A program made the translations under genes and the position numbers. A DNA stretch of 9,000 bases, from positions 1 to 9,000 of the forward strand of contig JAEWDP010000118.1 in the NCBI GenBank assembly GCA_023390055.1, read 5' to 3'. The notes below the pieces were generated by a model. It was not told the DNA's origin, searched no databases, and was given only the letters and a program-made list of their open reading frames with translations. The stretch comes from Pseudomonadota bacterium (GTDB taxonomy: Bacteria; Pseudomonadota; Alphaproteobacteria; Rhizobiales; Rhizobiaceae). This document shows, in pieces, positions 6,410-9,000 of this stretch (within the stretch, counting starts at the first letter, position 1; each line of letters starts with the position of its first letter).

Positions 6410-7963
6410 ATGCCCCGGCGGAAGCAAGCGAGACGCATCAACATGAAAGACATACGATCAATTCTGCGGCTGACCCTTGAGCAGGGCCTGTCTGTGAGAG
6501 AGGTGGCGGAGCGGCTTCGGATTGGCAAGACCGTCGTGTCCACCTACCTGTTGCGGGCGCGTGAAGCTGGACTTTATGCCTGGCCAATACCTCCCGCCTA
6601 TGACGATGATCATCAACTCAAGAAGTTACTCTTCAAACGGGTCGGTCGGCAGCCTCGGGATATGCAAGCTCCGGATTTTGCATATGTCTCAAGAGAGCTG
6701 AAACGCAAAGGCGTGACGCTGTCGCTGCTCTGGCAGGAATATCGCAGTGTTCACCCGGATGGCTATGGCTACACCTGGTTCTGCAGCAGCTTTGCTGCGT
6801 TTGAACGAAAAACATCGCCGAGCTATCGAAACCGTCACGCAGCGGGTGCCACGCTGCAGACGGACTATGCAGGCCATACCGTTTCGATTGCTGATCCAAA
6901 GACAGGAGAAATCCGTCAGGCGCAGATTTTTGTGGCCGTTCTACCAGCATCCAGGCTGATCTATTCGTATGCGAGCATGAGCCAGCAATTGCCGGATTGG
7001 ATCGAAGGGCAAAGGCGTGCACTTTCCTATATTGGGGGCGTCCCCAAGGCCCTTGTTTGCGACAATCTCAGGTCCGGCGTCGCTGTCGCTCTTTGGTTTG
7101 AGCCGACAATCACGTCGACCTTCGAGGCGTTTGGTGAGCATTACAACACCACAATCCTTCCAACACGGGTCAGAAAACCAAAGGACAAAGCCAGTGTTGA
7201 AGGTTCGGTATTGATTGCCGAACGATGGATTCTGGCTCGCCTACGTAACCAAACCTTCTTCTCGCTGACGGATCTGAATGTGGCCATTGCCAATTTACTG
7301 GAGGACATCAACAACCGGCCCATGCGCCACATTGGCAAATCCCGGCGTCAACTTTTTGACGAGATCGAGCGCGAGACACTTGGCCCCTTGCCGGCGACAG
7401 AGTTTGAATATGCCGAATGGAAAACGGCGAAAGTCCATCCCGATTACCATGTTGAAGTCGACAAGACGTTCTATTCTGTACCGCATGTCCTGATCGGCCG
7501 AATGGTCAGTGTCCGACTGACGCATCGCGTGGTCGAGATATTCTACAACCATAAAAGGGTTGCCTCCCATCACCGTCGCTCGCAACGCAATGGGCACGTC
7601 ACGGTCAAGGAACACATGCCCAGGTCCCATCAGCGTCATGCCGGGATGACTGCCGAAAGCCTCATTCGTCAAGCCACCCGGATCGGTCACAATACAGGCA
7701 TCTTCGTTGAGCGGATCATTCGCGATAAACCTCATCCTGAGCACGGATATCGTGCTGCGTTGGGTGTTCTTTCCCTTGCCAAGCGTTACGGCCCGCATCG
7801 ACTGGATGTCGCCTGCACCAGGGCCCTGACCATCAATGCACTGACCTATTCCTCAGTGCATTCCATTCTCCGGTCCGGCCTCGACCGGGAAGATCCGGAC
7901 ATGGAAACTTCCAGGCCGTTGCCGACGCACGCCAACATTCGCGGCCATGGATACTACAACTGA
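6410..7963 (+). CDS. istA: IS21-family transposase IstA
   Basis: A 517-residue DDE transposase/integrase that cuts and joins the IS ends with its helper IstB. It has an N-terminal helix-turn-helix (about 28-50, SVREVAERLRIGKTVVSTYL), then a retroviral-integrase-like core with the likely triad Asp152 (LQTDYAGH), Asp218 (LVCDNLRSGV) and Glu264 (KDKASVEGSV). A beta-rich domain follows (about 335-385, HPDYHVEVDKTFYSVPHVLI) and a basic C-terminus. The length is normal for IstA and no frameshift is seen, so it is probably active. GAGGAG (6400-6405) gives a strong ribosome binding site. Unlike canonical IS21, istB does not overlap its end but begins 156 bases later. Confidence 0.95.
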   Translation: MPRRKQARRINMKDIRSILRLTLEQGLSVREVAERLRIGKTVVSTYLLRAREAGLYAWPIPPAYDDDHQLKKLLFKRVGRQPRDMQAPDFAYVSRELKRKGVTLSLLWQEYRSVHPDGYGYTWFCSSFAAFERKTSPSYRNRHAAGATLQTDYAGHTVSIADPKTGEIRQAQIFVAVLPASRLIYSYASMSQQLPDWIEGQRRALSYIGGVPKALVCDNLRSGVAVALWFEPTITSTFEAFGEHYNTTILPTRVRKPKDKASVEGSVLIAERWILARLRNQTFFSLTDLNVAIANLLEDINNRPMRHIGKSRRQLFDEIERETLGPLPATEFEYAEWKTAKVHPDYHVEVDKTFYSVPHVLIGRMVSVRLTHRVVEIFYNHKRVASHHRRSQRNGHVTVKEHMPRSHQRHAGMTAESLIRQATRIGHNTGIFVERIIRDKPHPEHGYRAALGVLSLAKRYGPHRLDVACTRALTINALTYSSVHSILRSGLDREDPDMETSRPLPTHANIRGHGYYN

Positions 7964-7988
7964 AGGGAATGGTGCTGCGGTGTCGTGG

Positions 7989-8045
7989 CCTGGGGGCCCT
8001 GAAACGCTCCGCTATGTGGGGCTCCCGCGCCTCAGGCCCCCCAGG
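7989..8045 (+). promoter_or_regulatory. Large stem-loop in the istA-istB spacer
   Basis: CCTGGGGGCCCTGA (7989-8002) pairs with TCAGGCCCCCCAGG (8032-8045), 13 of 14 positions. The 29-base loop can form a second small stem (GCTCC with GGGGC). The region is very GC-rich and lies between the istA stop and istB start. No T-run follows, so it is not a standard terminator. It might limit istB translation, stabilise the mRNA, or act as a partial transcription block controlling the IstA:IstB ratio. Confidence 0.7.
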
Positions 8046-8119
8046 ATCCAACCTCACAGAGGGCTGTAACGAATGTTCATCAGCCAATACCGAGATCATC
8101 AAAGAGAGAAAGAGAAAAT

Positions 8120-8896
8120 ATGCTGACCAATCCGACGCTTGAACACATGTACAAACTCGGCCTGTCCGGAATGGCCGTTGCCTGGCGGGAGCTGTCCGAG
8201 CAGCCCGAAACACGCGCTATGGAGAAGGACGAATGGCTAGGTCTCATGTTGGATCGTGAGTTTGCCGTGCGCGCCGACAAACGGCTCGCGTCCCGCCTGG
8301 CAGCTGCCAAATTGCGCTTCCCGCAAGCCTGTGTCGAAGACATCGACTTCAGGACACCGCGCAATCTTGATCGCCGGGCGACAATGGCATTAGCCCAGGG
8401 ACAATGGCTCAAGAACTACGAGAACCTGATCATCACTGGAAAGACAGGCACAGGGAAATCATGGCTTGCCTGTGCTCTTGCCCGTCAGGCTGCCCGTCAT
8501 GATCATACCGTGCTTTACGTCCGCACACCCCGGCTATTCGAGGACCTTGCTATGGCCAAGCTGGATGGCCGCTATCCCAGACTCATGAGCAAGCTGATGA
8601 AGGTGCAGTTACTGATACTGGATGATTTTGCGACCCATAGCCTCAACGACCAGCAACGCTTCCATCTCTTCGAAATCATCGAAGAACGATATCAGCGCCG
8701 TTCAACTCTCATCACCGCCCAGGTCCCTGTCAGTACCTGGTTCGAGTTAATCGGGGACGCCACGGTCGCTGATGCAATACTTGACCGCGTTGTACACAAC
8801 GCACATCGCATCACCTTGGAAGGAGACAGCATGCGAAAGAAGAAACAAAGTCTTGACTCGAAGCAAAACCTGAACGACGAAACACAAAGAACCTGA
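8120..8896 (+). CDS. istB: IS21-family helper ATPase IstB
   Basis: A 258-residue AAA+ ATPase related to DnaC that helps IstA choose targets and assemble the transposition complex. An N-terminal helical domain (1-95) is followed by Walker A GKTGTGKS (107-114, Lys113) and Walker B LLILDDF (164-170, Asp168-Asp169). A sensor-1-like region STLITAQVP (195-203) and the family's ending ADAILDRVVHNAHRITLEG (217-235) with its conserved Arg come next, then a Lys-rich tail. The length is usual and the frame is open throughout, so it is probably functional. The ATG at 8120 follows a purine-rich AAAGAGAGAAAGAG stretch, a weaker ribosome binding site than that of istA. It lies 156 bases downstream of istA, behind a strong stem-loop. 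Confidence 0.95.
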   Translation: MLTNPTLEHMYKLGLSGMAVAWRELSEQPETRAMEKDEWLGLMLDREFAVRADKRLASRLAAAKLRFPQACVEDIDFRTPRNLDRRATMALAQGQWLKNYENLIITGKTGTGKSWLACALARQAARHDHTVLYVRTPRLFEDLAMAKLDGRYPRLMSKLMKVQLLILDDFATHSLNDQQRFHLFEIIEERYQRRSTLITAQVPVSTWFELIGDATVADAILDRVVHNAHRITLEGDSMRKKKQSLDSKQNLNDETQRT

Positions 8897-8929
8897 TCAA
8901 TAACAGGCCCGAAAAACGCCGTGCCAAAG

Positions 8930-8991
8930 CTGTCCGCGAATTACTGAAATCACTGTCCGCGATTTACCGGTACAGCTGTCCGTTATTACTG
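8930..8991 (-). repeat. Right-end array of three IS21 terminal sites, period 23, inverted
   Basis: Inverted copies of the left-end site occur at 8930-8946 (CTGTCCGCGAATTACTG), 8953-8969 (CTGTCCGCGATTTACCG) and 8976-8991 (CTGTCCGTTATTACTG, one base shorter), again at 23-base steps. Bases 8928-8966 are the exact reverse complement of 6284-6322, a 39-base perfect inverted repeat. The outermost right copy is the most degenerate. There is no fourth right site, so the ends are asymmetric. Confidence 0.9.
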
Positions 8992-9000
8992 AAATACGCA

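Larger units (their letters stand above)
6249..9000 (+). mobile_element. IS21-family insertion sequence (right tip at or near the window edge)
   Basis: About 2.75 kb with intact istA and istB and multiple internal-inverted sites at both ends, all hallmarks of IS21. Aligning the left and right repeat arrays in register puts the tips at TGCGGGTTCCAG (6249) and, on the other strand, TGCGTATTTCAG (ending at 9000). Both begin with TG, as IS21-family ends do. It sits inside a chemoreceptor gene. The target duplication (usually 4-8 bases) cannot be checked because flanking DNA on the right is not shown. If the tip is right, the duplication should copy bases immediately before 6249 (ending CCATGGT). 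The size is at the upper end of the family's usual range. Confidence 0.85.

Noticed and set aside
7295..7798. Minus-strand frame of 167 codons inside istA
   Set aside because: Antisense shadow of the transposase with no motif or ribosome binding site.
8892..8930. Possible terminator after istB
   Set aside because: No convincing stem followed by a T-run could be found between the istB stop and the right-end repeats.

Overview
This window looks like an alphaproteobacterial chromosome segment, most likely Hyphomicrobiales (rhizobia/Brucella-type relatives). The reasons are the moderately high GC content, a fused-style preT/preA pair of the type common in rhizobia, a small lysine-rich 'GPHAK' protein typical of that order, a possible EcfG-type promoter and a possible CtrA box. 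Species cannot be read from the sequence alone.

Layout. Bases 1-93 are the tail of an insertion sequence (C-terminal 27 residues of a transposase, probably IS5 family, plus its presumed end). Bases 201-1007 (minus) encode a secreted lipase-like alpha/beta hydrolase whose 3' end carries a perfect 13-bp inverted repeat. Divergent from it are a 59-residue hydrophilic protein (1214-1393), easily missed because a longer overlapping reading frame hides it, and a DUF423 membrane protein (1512-1880). Convergent with these, on the minus strand, are a DUF2325 protein (2528-2115) and a translationally coupled small protein (2134-1910).

After a 408-base gene-poor gap comes the metabolic core, preT-preA (2937-4298, 4313-5629), the two subunits of the bacterial NAD(P)H-dependent dihydropyrimidine dehydrogenase that carries out the first, reductive step of uracil/thymine breakdown. 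PreT brings FAD, a nicotinamide site and two Fe-S clusters. PreA brings the FMN/pyrimidine site and two 4Fe-4S clusters. The 14-base spacing and good ribosome binding sites indicate one operon. The later enzymes of the pathway are not in the window.

From 5863 a methyl-accepting chemotaxis protein gene begins but is cut after about 128 codons by an IS21-family element. That element fills the rest of the window (about 6249-9000) with an intact-looking istA and istB. Its ends carry multiple 17-base sites at exact 23-base spacing (four left, three right), including a perfect 39-base inverted repeat. Its istA and istB are separated by 156 bases containing a strong stem-loop instead of overlapping.

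I found no defence, CRISPR, toxin or clearly new multi-gene system. The most interesting points are the architecture of the IS21 ends and istA-istB spacer, the insertion into the chemoreceptor gene, the hidden small stress-type gene and the DUF2325-coupled small gene.
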